DNA of 12,265 nt from Gemmatimonadota bacterium (GTDB lineage Bacteria; Gemmatimonadota; Gemmatimonadetes; Longimicrobiales; Gaopeijiaceae): positions 1 through 12,265 of the forward strand of contig JAUXEE010000030.1 in NCBI GenBank assembly GCA_030618065.1, written 5' to 3'. The notes beneath the pieces are model-generated. The model was not told where the DNA came from and ran no database searches. It was given only the letters and a program-made list of their open reading frames with translations. This document shows positions 1 to 7,650 of the stretch, piece after piece (position 1 is the first letter of the stretch; every line of letters begins with the position of its first letter). The translations under genes were made by a program, and so were the position numbers.

Positions 1-461
1 ACCTCCACCAATCCGAAATCCACCTCGAGTCTGGCGAAGAGATGGAAGGCCAGGACGGTGGCCGCCTCGAAGAAGGTCAGCCCGAGGCGTTCGATGGAGT
101 CCCGAAGCTCATCGGCGGAGGCCAGCAGGATCTCGGCGGAAACGGGGCGGCCACCGATTTGAAAGCGTTCCCTGAAGGAGCAGAGATGAGGAGAGGTGAA
201 CAGCCCGACCTTCTTCCCGTCTTCTTTCAGGATCTGGGCCGATACGGCAGCCAGGGAGCCTTTCCCGTTGGTCCCACCGACGTGGAGGGTCGGGTAGCTG
301 TTCTGGGGATCGCCGATCTCCCTGAGGAGCGTCTCGGTCCGCTCCAGGCCCCACTCGACCCCGGTGGGGAGGGGGGGGAAGATCCGACCCAGAGGAATGT
401 CGCCGCCGCCCTGGAGCTCACCCGCTGCCCCGGAGAAGGAAGAGTCCGGCGGGGCTTTCAC
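1..461 (-). CDS. folC: Folylpolyglutamate synthase / dihydrofolate synthase FolC, N-terminal part (cut by the window edge)
   Basis: FolC is a cytoplasmic Mur-ligase-family enzyme that uses ATP to add glutamate to dihydropteroate and folates. Translating the minus strand from a GTG at 461 gives 153 codons that run off the left edge without a stop. Visible are the family P-loop HVGGTNGKGS (about residues 52-61) and the following TSPHL motif with FRERFQIGG. The latter segment is typical of the N-terminal ATPase domain. The GTG start overlaps the accD stop codon (GTGA), and a GGAAG/GAGGAG purine stretch lies just upstream, so translation is probably coupled to accD. The accD-folC order is also known from Escherichia coli. 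The first 25 or so residues are Gly/Ser/Pro-rich and look non-conserved. A run of eight G on the plus strand (371-378) lies in the coding region, but the frame is open across it. Identity is secure; the C-terminal domain is not in the window. Confidence 0.93.
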   Translation of the reverse strand, partial: MKAPPDSSFSGAAGELQGGGDIPLGRIFPPLPTGVEWGLERTETLLREIGDPQNSYPTLHVGGTNGKGSLAAVSAQILKEDGKKVGLFTSPHLCSFRERFQIGGRPVSAEILLASADELRDSIERLGLTFFEAATVLAFHLFARLEVDFGLVE

Positions 462-1315
462 TCCTCTTCTTCCCAACCCGCCCACATGTGGCGGAGTAGG
501 AGGGCCACGGTGTCCTTCAGCTCCCGCCGATCGACGATCCTGTCCACCATCCCATGCTCCATAAGGAACTCCGAGCGTTGAAAGCCCTCGGGAAGGCGCT
601 GTTTGATGGTCTCCTCGATGACTCTGGGCCCGGCGAACCCGACGAGGGCTCGGGGTTCGGCCAGGTGCACGTCACCCAGCATGGCAAAGGAGGCCGTGGT
701 GCCCCCGGTGGTAGGGTCCGTGAGGATGGAGACAAAGGGAATCCCGGCCTCGTGGAGGCGGGCCAGGACCGCGGACGTCTTCGCCAACTGCATGAGGGAG
801 TAGATCCCCTCCTGCATCCTGGCGCCCCCTGAGGCGCTGACCATGATCAACGGGCGCCGGAGCTCCAGAGCCCTTCGTGCGATCCGGGCGATCTTCTCTC
901 CTACCACGGACCCCATGGATCCTCCGAGGAAACGGAAGTCCATTACCCCGATGCAAATCGGAATCCCGTCCAGGACCCCCTCCCCCACCACCACACCTTC
1001 GCGCTTCCCAAGCTTGCTTTCCGCCGCCGCCAGGCGGGTCGAATAGGGCTTCAGATCTTCGAACTCCAGCGGGTCTCGGCTGCGGAACTCGGGATCCCGC
1101 TCTTCGAAGGTGCCGGGGTCCAGGAGCATGTCCAGGTACTGGTCCGGGGAAATCCGGAAATGGAAGCCGCACTCGGGGCACACCTGAGAGTTCTTGGCCA
1201 GCCTCTCCCCATACACGATCTCCCCACACCCTCCGCACTTGTCGAAGACGTCGGAGGGGAGGTCTCTCTTGTCGGCAGATTTCAGGGGCTGTTTGGGCTT
1301 TCGAAACCAGGCCAT
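458..1315 (-). CDS. accD: Acetyl-CoA carboxylase carboxyltransferase subunit beta (AccD)
   Basis: AccD is the zinc-containing beta subunit of the carboxyltransferase half of acetyl-CoA carboxylase. With AccA it moves the carboxyl group from carboxybiotin to acetyl-CoA, making malonyl-CoA for fatty-acid synthesis. The 285-residue product is full length for the family. An N-terminal four-cysteine zinc ribbon is visible (C27, C30, C46, C49, as CGGC and CPEC), followed by the crotonase-like carboxyltransferase domain with SASGGARMQEG and TDPTTGGTTASFAMLGD, which form the acyl-CoA and oxyanion region. The ATG start has an AAAGGG ribosome-binding sequence about eight bases upstream. It follows rodA by 43 bases and overlaps folC by GTGA. 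No accA is in the window, so the alpha subunit must be encoded elsewhere. The C-terminus ends in a short acidic run. Nothing suggests a defect. Confidence 0.97.
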   Translation of the reverse strand: MAWFRKPKQPLKSADKRDLPSDVFDKCGGCGEIVYGERLAKNSQVCPECGFHFRISPDQYLDMLLDPGTFEERDPEFRSRDPLEFEDLKPYSTRLAAAESKLGKREGVVVGEGVLDGIPICIGVMDFRFLGGSMGSVVGEKIARIARRALELRRPLIMVSASGGARMQEGIYSLMQLAKTSAVLARLHEAGIPFVSILTDPTTGGTTASFAMLGDVHLAEPRALVGFAGPRVIEETIKQRLPEGFQRSEFLMEHGMVDRIVDRRELKDTVALLLRHMWAGWEEEE

Positions 1316-1358
1316 CCATTGCCCTTTCTCAGCGAGGATCTTGGCACGTGCGTGCCCC

Positions 1359-2594
1359 TCATGCCTCCTGGGAAACTCGGACAGCGACGGCCAAGGCGAT
1401 CCAGGACATGAGGAGGAAAGACCCTCCGTAGCTCACAAACGGAAGCGGGATGCCCGTGATGGGAACCAGCCCAACCGTCATCCCGATGTTCACGAAGATA
1501 TGCGTGATCCAAGCTCCGAAGATACCGAAGATGACTAGGCCGGCAAAGGGATCGGTGGCTCGGGCGGCAAGGCGGACCAATCGGAGGAGAATGAAGGCAA
1601 AGGCCAGAATCACCAGCGACGTTCCAAGGAATCCAAGCTCCTCCCCCACCACGCTGAAGATGAAGTCCGTGTGCTGTTCCGGGAGGAAATCCAGCCGCTT
1701 CTGGGTGCCCTGGGTGAAACCCTTTCCCAACAATCCTCCGCTCCCGATGGCCACCTTCGACTGGATGATCTGCCATCCAGCGCCCCGAGGGTCCACGGTG
1801 GAATCCAGGAACACCAACAGACGGTTTTTCTGGTAATCGGCCAGGGAGAGCCAGAGGGGGAGAGCCACGGTACCCGCAGCCAAATTGGCCAGAACCACCG
1901 CCACCGACTCCACCAGGTAGAGGCGATACCGGTAGAAGAAGAGCGAGAGAGTGAGGATGATGATGTACCCTGACCAGACCATGGTGTCGTAGCTCAGAAT
2001 CAGGCCCAGGCCGGGACTCGCAAGCAGGATCAGGAGGGGGGCCGGAGTCCCCCCCCAGTACAGCATGGCAAAGAGGATTCCTATGAACGCCATGGCCGTT
2101 CCAAGATCCGGCTGGAGAATCACCAGGCCCAGAGGCAGAGCTACCAGGGCCACCGGGGCAACCAACTCTCTGAGGTTCTGAAGACCTTCCCGCCGGGCGG
2201 AGATAAGGCGGGCAAGAGCCAGGATGGTGGCGATCTTCGCCACTTCCGCCGGCTGGAATCGAAACCCTCCAAGGGAAATCCAGCTCTTCACCCCGGCGGC
2301 GGTGCCCGCTCCCGTACCGATCACGAGGGTAGCCATGAGAAAGAGGATCCCCACGACGTAGGCCGGAAGAGCTGCCCATTCGATCCATCGGGGCGGGATC
2401 TGGGAGACAGCGGTGAAAGCCACGATCCCCAGAAGAAACCAGATGAGCTGACGCTGCCAGATATTCTCCGTTACCGGGCTGGGGACGTTCAAGACCCCCG
2501 CGGAGTAGATCATGGCTACGCCGAAGATGGAGAGAAGGAGCACCGTGAACACCATGGGAGGAGCCCCGGCCCAGGCTCGGAATACTCTGATCAT
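1359..2594 (-). CDS. rodA: Rod-shape-determining peptidoglycan glycosyltransferase RodA (SEDS family)
   Basis: RodA is the polytopic inner-membrane SEDS enzyme that polymerises lipid II into glycan strands during side-wall growth, in complex with a class B PBP. The 411-residue product is mostly hydrophobic, with about ten membrane segments. Conserved features are SWISLGGFRFQPAE near residues 104-117, QPDLGTA at 161-167, and FLPEQHTDFIF at 303-313, where D310 matches the essential extracellular aspartate of SEDS proteins. The C-terminal FtsW/RodA/SpoVE signature GIPLPFVSYGGS ends near residue 392. The ATG start has a GAGGAG sequence about nine bases upstream and lies 13 bases after the PBP2 stop, so the polymerase and its transpeptidase partner are co-transcribed. 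Linkage to mreBCD and PBP2 argues for RodA rather than FtsW. A G/C-tract hairpin lies inside the gene near 2036-2056. Confidence 0.96.
   Translation of the reverse strand: MIRVFRAWAGAPPMVFTVLLLSIFGVAMIYSAGVLNVPSPVTENIWQRQLIWFLLGIVAFTAVSQIPPRWIEWAALPAYVVGILFLMATLVIGTGAGTAAGVKSWISLGGFRFQPAEVAKIATILALARLISARREGLQNLRELVAPVALVALPLGLVILQPDLGTAMAFIGILFAMLYWGGTPAPLLILLASPGLGLILSYDTMVWSGYIIILTLSLFFYRYRLYLVESVAVVLANLAAGTVALPLWLSLADYQKNRLLVFLDSTVDPRGAGWQIIQSKVAIGSGGLLGKGFTQGTQKRLDFLPEQHTDFIFSVVGEELGFLGTSLVILAFAFILLRLVRLAARATDPFAGLVIFGIFGAWITHIFVNIGMTVGLVPITGIPLPFVSYGGSFLLMSWIALAVAVRVSQEA
2036..2056 (-). other. G/C-tract inverted repeat inside rodA
   Basis: On the plus strand a run of six G (2036-2041) is followed by seven bases and then a run of eight C (2049-2056). 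The transcript of rodA could therefore form a stem of six G-C pairs with a loop of seven to nine bases. It encodes the short Gly-Gly-Thr-Pro turn between two membrane segments of RodA. The inverted repeat is seen directly; any role, such as a translational pause, is speculation, and it may only reflect Gly and Pro codons in a GC-rich genome. Confidence 0.4.
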
Positions 2595-2607
2595 GGGGCC
2601 GGGCTCC

Positions 2608-4560
2608 TCACTCCCATGCTCCCTGGCCGGCGCCCTCGGGGAGGCCTTCCCCTTCCCCTTCCGGATCTCCCTCCCGATCTCCTTCCCGATCTCCCTCCGC
2701 CGCCGTCAGTGTCGCTGCCCAGGGCGCCGGCGTCCCCGTCATGTAATGTTCGCCCAGCGTCTGGATGGAATCCACGGGGATACCGTGCTTCCGACGAAGG
2801 TAGAAGTCCGCCGTCTTGGCCATGAGGGGGGCGGCCACCCCGGAGCCGCTCACACCGAATTCAACGATGACCACCACCACGATCTCAGGGGCCCCACCTC
2901 TGGGTCCCGCGATGCCGGCGAACCAGGCGTGGTCCGGGTTCGGCGGATTCTGAACGGTCCCCGTCTTCCCCATGAGGTCCCAATGCTCCAGCGAGGCCAT
3001 GTAAGCCGTTCCTCCCGGCCGTACCACGCCCCTGAGCCCCTCCCGCATGATCTCCAGCGCCTCCGGGGAGAGATCGAGGCTCCAGCCCCCCTCCGGGGGC
3101 TCCTCCGTCTTCAGGAGGCGGGGTGGCGGGGCCGAACCGTCCCGGGCGATGGCCAGATAGAACTGGGCCACCTTCAGGGGCGTCTGGGAAATGGGCCCCT
3201 GGCCGATGGCGAGGTTCATGACCTCACCTTCCGTGGCCCGGTACCCGAAGCGGGGAGTCCGTTCCCAGTAGGTGGTGTCGTCGGGGAAAAGGCCTTGGGT
3301 CTCGGAGGGCAGGTCGATACCGCATCGCTGGTTGAAGCCGATTTCCGTGCCCTTCTCCAGCAGGCGTTGGAGACCCACCCGCAACCCCAGTTGATAGAAG
3401 TAGACGTTACAGGAGTGGCGGATGGCCCCCAGGAGGTCTAAGTAGCCGTGGCCCTCCGCATTCCAACACCGAGAGAACCGATTACCGTATTGCATCCCAC
3501 CGGTACAGGGAATAGGCATGGTCTCGTCGGGACGAATCACGCCCAGGTCCAGGGCGATGGCCGCGGTGGCCAACTTCCAGACGGATCCCGGTGGATAGAT
3601 GCCCAAGACCGAACGGTTGAAAAGGGGGCGGGCCGGATCCGAGAGGAGGGTCTCCCAGCGACCCACGGCGATCCCACCGACGAAATCGTTGGGATCGAAG
3701 GTGGGGGAGGAATAGAGGGCCAGGACTCCCCCGTCCTCCACATTCAGAGCCACCACCGCTCCCCGCATGCTGTCGGGGAAGATGTGGTGAACCCACTGCT
3801 GAAGCTCCGAATCGATGTTCAGGTGGATGTCCCCTCCCGGAACAGCCTCCTTCCCCGCAGACCCCTGGAAAGACCCCACGATCCTCCCCAGGACATCCAC
3901 CTCCACAAACCGGGAGCCCCGCCTTCCCTGGAGAGTCTTCTCGTACTGCCTTTCCATCCCGTCCTTCCCCAGAATGGTGCCCGCCTCATACCTATCGAGG
4001 GAATCCTGGGCATAGAGAGATTCCTCCAGCTCCGTCGGGGTAATCTCCCCCAGATACCCAAGGACATGGGCCAGGGCTTCCCCCGCCAGGTATCGGCGCC
4101 GAGGGCGCATCTCCAGATAGAGCCCTGGGAACTCGCTTTTTCGCTCCTCCAGGACAGAGACTTCTACGAAGGGAGCGTTCACCTTCACTGTCAGGGGCTG
4201 CCTGGGATAGGCCCTGGCCTGCTCCATGAGACGATCGACGCGGGCATCGGTCAGCCCCAGATGGGGACGGAGGCGCTCCAGGCGAAGTCGTATGGTGTCG
4301 CGGTGGTCCGGGAGGAGGACCACGGCGTAGCCGGGAACGTTGTCGGCAAGAACATCGTCGTGTCGGTCGAAAATGGTGCCCCGGGGTGCAGGGACATCCA
4401 ACTGTCTGAGGCGGTTGGATTCGGCCTGAAGCACCCAATCCGTGGAGCGGAGGACCTGGGCACGGAAGAAGGCCACACCCAACAACCCCATGAGGACCGC
4501 CACCACCAGGAAACCGCCCTGGGCCCGGCTCCGGCGAGAGATGGGATGGTCCAGCCTCAT
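2608..4560 (-). CDS. mrdA: Penicillin-binding protein 2, elongasome DD-transpeptidase (MrdA/PbpA type)
   Basis: This class B PBP cross-links peptidoglycan during side-wall elongation, acting with RodA in the periplasm and anchored by one N-terminal helix. The 650-residue product has a membrane anchor at about 16-34, a dimerisation domain starting at APRGTIFDRHDDVLA (58-72), and a transpeptidase domain with all three active-site motifs: SVWK (catalytic S326, K329), SCN (383-385) and KTG (532-534). The frame stays open upstream to 5088, but that stretch is an out-of-frame shadow of mreD. The ATG at 4560 fits because it overlaps the mreD stop (ATGA), has AGGG upstream and gives the normal short cytoplasmic tail. 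RodA follows after 13 bases. The oddity is a C-terminal tail of roughly 30 residues (about 621-650) rich in Gly, Glu, Asp and Arg with EGDR-type repeats, beyond the usual end of the transpeptidase domain. Confidence 0.96.
   Translation of the reverse strand: MRLDHPISRRSRAQGGFLVVAVLMGLLGVAFFRAQVLRSTDWVLQAESNRLRQLDVPAPRGTIFDRHDDVLADNVPGYAVVLLPDHRDTIRLRLERLRPHLGLTDARVDRLMEQARAYPRQPLTVKVNAPFVEVSVLEERKSEFPGLYLEMRPRRRYLAGEALAHVLGYLGEITPTELEESLYAQDSLDRYEAGTILGKDGMERQYEKTLQGRRGSRFVEVDVLGRIVGSFQGSAGKEAVPGGDIHLNIDSELQQWVHHIFPDSMRGAVVALNVEDGGVLALYSSPTFDPNDFVGGIAVGRWETLLSDPARPLFNRSVLGIYPPGSVWKLATAAIALDLGVIRPDETMPIPCTGGMQYGNRFSRCWNAEGHGYLDLLGAIRHSCNVYFYQLGLRVGLQRLLEKGTEIGFNQRCGIDLPSETQGLFPDDTTYWERTPRFGYRATEGEVMNLAIGQGPISQTPLKVAQFYLAIARDGSAPPPRLLKTEEPPEGGWSLDLSPEALEIMREGLRGVVRPGGTAYMASLEHWDLMGKTGTVQNPPNPDHAWFAGIAGPRGGAPEIVVVVIVEFGVSGSGVAAPLMAKTADFYLRRKHGIPVDSIQTLGEHYMTGTPAPWAATLTAAEGDREGDREGDPEGEGEGLPEGAGQGAWE
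2664..2699. repeat. Three-copy 12-bp tandem repeat in the 3' end of the PBP2 gene
   Basis: The core GATCTCC recurs at 2664, 2676 and 2688 with a period of 12 bases, the units being GATCTCCCTCCC with small variations. In the gene frame (minus strand) each unit encodes four residues of the type Glu-Gly-Asp-Arg/Pro. A period that is a multiple of three allows copy-number change without frameshift. The repeat lies in the tail downstream of the transpeptidase domain. Confidence 0.8.
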
Positions 4561-5036
4561 CGGAGAGCCCTGCTGTCGCCGAGGAAGAGAGCCAGGAGGA
4601 GCCCAACCGAGGCCAGATAAATGGCCGCGATTCCCCCGTCGATGAGGACGACGTTCAGGAACGGCTCCCTCACCACCTCCCCGGCCACAACCCAGTGTAT
4701 CATGTCCCGCAGGAGCTTTCCCGAGCCTAGATAGACGAAGAAGAAGAGGAGGGAGTCCCCCACGAACAGCTCCCGGGTCCGGGCCCCCAGGATCCCTACT
4801 ACGGTCATGGCAAGGGTACTGGCCCCAAAAGCCAGGACGGAGAAGGCATCTTCGAGAAGGCCGAAGAAGAAGCCCATGGCCCCACCCGATCCCATACCCG
4901 TTTCCCTGGCGGCCAGGAGGAGGGCCAGGGTCAGAAGGTCGGGGGCCGCTCTTTCGATCCCAAACCCGACATGGAGGAAAAAGTGAACCACCACCAGGAG
5001 GGGAACCAAGAGTCCCAGGATGGTCTTGCGGGTCAT
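4557..5036 (-). CDS. mreD: Rod-shape-determining membrane protein MreD
   Basis: MreD is a small integral membrane protein of the elongasome that links MreC and MreB to the RodA-PBP2 synthase. The 159-residue product is of typical length and consists of about five hydrophobic segments, the first at about residues 5-25. It carries the family-like pattern in which a Pro-Asp-Leu-Leu segment (32-35) leads into membrane helices, followed by GFFFGLLEDA (55-64). Sequence conservation in this family is low, so the call rests on hydropathy, length and position between mreC and PBP2. Both ends overlap their neighbours by ATGA, and a GGAGG sequence sits about nine bases before the ATG. Translation is probably coupled along mreC-mreD-mrdA. 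Confidence 0.9.
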   Translation of the reverse strand: MTRKTILGLLVPLLVVVHFFLHVGFGIERAAPDLLTLALLLAARETGMGSGGAMGFFFGLLEDAFSVLAFGASTLAMTVVGILGARTRELFVGDSLLFFFVYLGSGKLLRDMIHWVVAGEVVREPFLNVVLIDGGIAAIYLASVGLLLALFLGDSRALR

Positions 5037-5938
5037 CCGTCCCGCCCTCCCGTCGAGTCCACTTCCGGCGACCCGGCGACTCCTCCACCTTCGAACAGCT
5101 CCAGTAGCCGTTGGATGGAAGCGTCAGCCCTCACCACCAGGACGTGGGTGGCGCTCCCCGTCTCCACCATGGGGCGGAGCAAGTACTCGGACCGCCAGTT
5201 CCCTTCCTCCTGATGAAGCTCCAACACCTCCCCGATGGGGATTCCCCGGGGAAAGACACCCCCCAGGCCCGAAGTGGTGATGAGGGTTCCCGAGTCCAAC
5301 CGCTCGTAGTAGGGGATGGCGTTGAGGAGGAGTCGCTCCCCTCCGAGGAAATCGCCGGGTCTGGGCTCCACCATTCCGAAGACCTCACCGTCCGCGGTCA
5401 TGGCGCTGGCCCGAAAGTCCGGGTGACTCCAGTCCAGGCCGATGGCCGCACCCCGGCTCACTTCCCTGATCTTTCCCACCAAAGCGATGCGGCCATTTCG
5501 CATCAACACCGGATCCCCCGCCTGCACTCCCTGATCGGAGCCCACGTCCAGGAGGAACATGCTCCTGGAGCCGGCAGTCCCGGGCCGAATGAGATTGGCG
5601 GGGAGAAAGGACCCGGGGGCCCTTGCCTGGAGATCCAGGAGCCCGCGGAGGTGTTGGTTCTCCGCCACCAGGCTGCTTTGGGAAGCGACGATGGAGGCGA
5701 GGGAATCCAGCTGGGCCTGGAGCCGAAGGGCGCCCTCGGCCCGCAGGCGGGCCTGAGCCAGAGCCCCCTGAGTCATGAGGAAGGGCTGAAGAACCGTGCT
5801 CCGAAGAGCCGCGGCTACCTGGCTCTGAGTTCCTGGAGGCAGATAGAGGACCAGAGCGGCTAGTACGAGAAAAGCCAGGGCAACGGTGAGGTCCCGACGC
5901 CCTCGGCCCTCCTCAGGCGGATCCGTGTAGCTGGCCAT
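5033..5938 (-). CDS. mreC: Rod-shape-determining protein MreC
   Basis: MreC is a single-pass inner-membrane protein whose periplasmic part contacts PBP2 and activates the elongasome. The 301-residue product shows a short charged N-terminus, one membrane helix at about 17-34, an Ala/Leu/Gln-rich probable coiled coil at about 55-105, and the two-lobed beta domain from about 110 to 275. The domain contains LDVGSDQGVQAGDPVL (130-145) and TTSGLGGVFPRGIPIGEV (221-238), both typical of the family. The C-terminal 25 residues are Gly/Ser/Asp-rich and probably disordered. It follows mreB by 41 bases; I see no clear ribosome-binding sequence before its ATG. It overlaps mreD by ATGA. The order mreB-mreC-mreD is the canonical one. 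Confidence 0.96.
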   Translation of the reverse strand: MASYTDPPEEGRGRRDLTVALAFLVLAALVLYLPPGTQSQVAAALRSTVLQPFLMTQGALAQARLRAEGALRLQAQLDSLASIVASQSSLVAENQHLRGLLDLQARAPGSFLPANLIRPGTAGSRSMFLLDVGSDQGVQAGDPVLMRNGRIALVGKIREVSRGAAIGLDWSHPDFRASAMTADGEVFGMVEPRPGDFLGGERLLLNAIPYYERLDSGTLITTSGLGGVFPRGIPIGEVLELHQEEGNWRSEYLLRPMVETGSATHVLVVRADASIQRLLELFEGGGVAGSPEVDSTGGRDG

Positions 5939-5979
5939 CGTCTGAGTGGTTCAGCCTGGTCCGGGGCGAGAGGAATGAA

Positions 5980-7014
5980 TCAGGTGGTGAGCACGGTCCT
6001 ATACTTCTGGACCTCGTCCAGGATCCTGCCGGCGCCCCTGACCACGCAGGTGAGGGGATCTTCATCCACATGAATCGGGAGATTCGTCTCGTGCTGGAGC
6101 AATCGGTCCAGTCCTCGAATCAGGGCCCCTCCCCCCGTCATGATAATACCTCGATCCACGATGTCGGAGGCCAGCTCCGGCGGGGTGATCTCCAGGGAAC
6201 GCCGAACGGCCTCCACGATGGCCTGAATGGGCTCCTGGATGCACTCCCGGACTTCCTGGGAGTGGACGGAGACGGTCTTTGGGATCCCGCTCACCAGGTC
6301 CCGCCCCTTCACCTCCATCTCCCGCTCCTCCCCGAAGTCGAAAGCCGATCCGATCTGGATCTTGATGGCCTCAGCCGTGGGCTCCCCGATGAGGAGGTTG
6401 TAGTTCTTCCGAAGGAAGGTGACGATGGCGGAATCTACCTCGTCGCCCCCTACCCTGATGGAGGTGTTCGAGACGATCCCCGAGAGTGCGATGACAGCGA
6501 TTTCGGTGGTGCCGCCGCCGATGTCGATGACCATGTTCCCCGTGGGGGTCTCGACGGGAAGCCCAACACCGATGGCTGCCGCCATGGGCTCGGCGACCAT
6601 GTAGACCACCTTCGCGCCGGCAGCCATGGCAGAAGAGCGGACCGCCCTCCGTTCCAACTCGGTGATCCCCGACGGTACACCCACCACGACTCGTGGTTTG
6701 ATGCGGAAAATCCGGTTGGCCGTCACCTGCTTGAGGAAGTGCCGGAGCATCAACTCCGTGATGTCGACATCGGCGATCACCCCATCCTTCATGGGCCTCA
6801 CCGCCTCGATACCTTCGGGGGTCCGGCCCAACATCCGTTTGGCCTCCAACCCCACACCGAGGATCCTACGGGAACCCCTTTCCAGGGCTACGACGGAGGG
6901 CTCGTTCAAAACGATACCCTCTCCCTTTACATAGACGAGGGTGTTGGCAGTGCCGAGGTCGACAGCGATGTCGTTAACCGGAATCAGCGCCCCGGAGGAA
7001 AACCAACGGGCCAA
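5980..7014 (-). CDS. mreB: Rod-shape-determining actin homologue MreB
   Basis: MreB is the bacterial actin that polymerises on the inner face of the membrane and directs the elongation machinery. The sequence carries the full actin-fold nucleotide site: DIAVDLGTANTLVYVKG at the N-terminus (phosphate 1), VIDIGGGTTE at about 162-171 (phosphate 2), and IMTGGGALIRG at about 291-301 (adenosine). The stop is TGA at 5980. The start is uncertain. The frame stays open to 7317 but the upstream part overlaps dut and is not MreB-like. I chose the TTG at 7014, which gives 344 residues, the usual length; an in-frame TTG at 7035 and a GTG at 7107 (375 residues) are alternatives. None has a good ribosome-binding sequence, and no ATG exists near the expected site. 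It opens the mreBCD-PBP2-rodA block. Confidence 0.93.
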   Translation of the reverse strand: MARWFSSGALIPVNDIAVDLGTANTLVYVKGEGIVLNEPSVVALERGSRRILGVGLEAKRMLGRTPEGIEAVRPMKDGVIADVDITELMLRHFLKQVTANRIFRIKPRVVVGVPSGITELERRAVRSSAMAAGAKVVYMVAEPMAAAIGVGLPVETPTGNMVIDIGGGTTEIAVIALSGIVSNTSIRVGGDEVDSAIVTFLRKNYNLLIGEPTAEAIKIQIGSAFDFGEEREMEVKGRDLVSGIPKTVSVHSQEVRECIQEPIQAIVEAVRRSLEITPPELASDIVDRGIIMTGGGALIRGLDRLLQHETNLPIHVDEDPLTCVVRGAGRILDEVQKYRTVLTT

Positions 7015-7108
7015 AAAAGAGGTCTGGTTGGGCAATTCGAGCTGGTGTGAGAGCGGAAAAACTCCAATTGGGATCCCGCCTCGAGGCGAAACCCATGACG
7101 GACGCACG

Positions 7109-7137
7109 AACCTACGATGTCCTGAAAACCATTGCAA
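7109..7137 (-). promoter_or_regulatory. Possible weak sigma-70-type promoter before mreB
   Basis: In the roughly 155-base gap between dut and mreB the minus strand has TTGCAA (7132-7137), a 17-base spacer, and TAGGTT (7109-7114). These match the -35 and -10 consensus only partly (four and three of six). Spacing and place suit a promoter for the mre block, but such matches arise easily by chance in this composition. If it is real, transcription would begin near 7102, which excludes the GTG at 7107 as the start of mreB. Confidence 0.2.
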
Positions 7138-7168
7138 GGCAAGAGATTCCGGGTTCAGTCCCCTGGTC

Positions 7169-7621
7169 TCACCTCGTCCCTGTGCTTCCAAACCCTCCTT
7201 CACCCCTGGCCGTCTCCGAGAGATGGTCCACCTCCACGACCTCGGGCGCCTCGAAGCGGGCGAAGACGAGCTGGGCGATCCGCTCGCCCCTCCGGATGGG
7301 GACAGGGGCCGGCCCACAATTTTGAAGGAGGACTTTCAACTCCCCCCTGTAGTCCGGATCGATGGTTCCCGGACTATTCGGGAGAGTGATCCCGAACCGG
7401 GCCGCCAACCCCGACCTGGGCCGGACCTGACACTCCACCCCGGGGGGAAGCTCCATGACCAGGCCGGTGGAAACCGCCCGAATCTCACCCGGCTGAAGCT
7501 CCAGGTCGGCCTCCGACGACCGGACATCGTAGCCGGCGGAATGAGCCGTGGCCCGGCCTGGAAGGGGCAGGTCCGGGTTCCCCTCCAAACGAAGGAACCG
7601 GACCCGAAGGGGCTCAGTCAT
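7169..7621 (-). CDS. dut: Deoxyuridine 5'-triphosphate nucleotidohydrolase (trimeric dUTPase)
   Basis: Dut hydrolyses dUTP to dUMP and pyrophosphate, keeping uracil out of DNA and feeding thymidylate synthesis. The 150-residue product is full length for the homotrimeric all-beta family and shows all five motifs in order: SAGYD (28-32), PRSGLA (68-73), the uracil- and metal-binding region [13 protein letters not shown] (82-94) with the catalytic aspartate D88 and the sugar-stacking Y91, [10 protein letters not shown] (111-120), and the flexible C-terminal [10 protein letters not shown] (139-148). The ATG is preceded by a GGGGGAG sequence with seven bases spacing. It follows ald by 29 bases and is probably co-transcribed with it. 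The gene sits next to, but has no known link with, cell-shape genes. Confidence 0.97.
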   Translation of the reverse strand: MTEPLRVRFLRLEGNPDLPLPGRATAHSAGYDVRSSEADLELQPGEIRAVSTGLVMELPPGVECQVRPRSGLAARFGITLPNSPGTIDPDYRGELKVLLQNCGPAPVPIRRGERIAQLVFARFEAPEVVEVDHLSETARGEGGFGSTGTR

Positions 7622-7650
7622 CTTCTTCCGCTCCCCCTCGGGTCTTCATC

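Noticed and set aside
1282..2388. A 368-codon minus-strand frame overlapping rodA in another register
   Set aside because: Pro/Gly/Arg/Ser-rich out-of-frame translation of the rodA sequence; rodA itself has the SEDS signatures and the membrane pattern.
4561..5088. Apparent 176-residue N-terminal extension of PBP2
   Set aside because: This region encodes mreD in another frame; the extension is Arg/Gly/Pro-rich and the ATG at 4560 gives a normal PBP2 N-terminus.
7015..7317. Apparent 101-residue N-terminal extension of MreB
   Set aside because: It overlaps the conserved 3' end of dut and has an Arg/Ser/Pro-rich composition unlike MreB.
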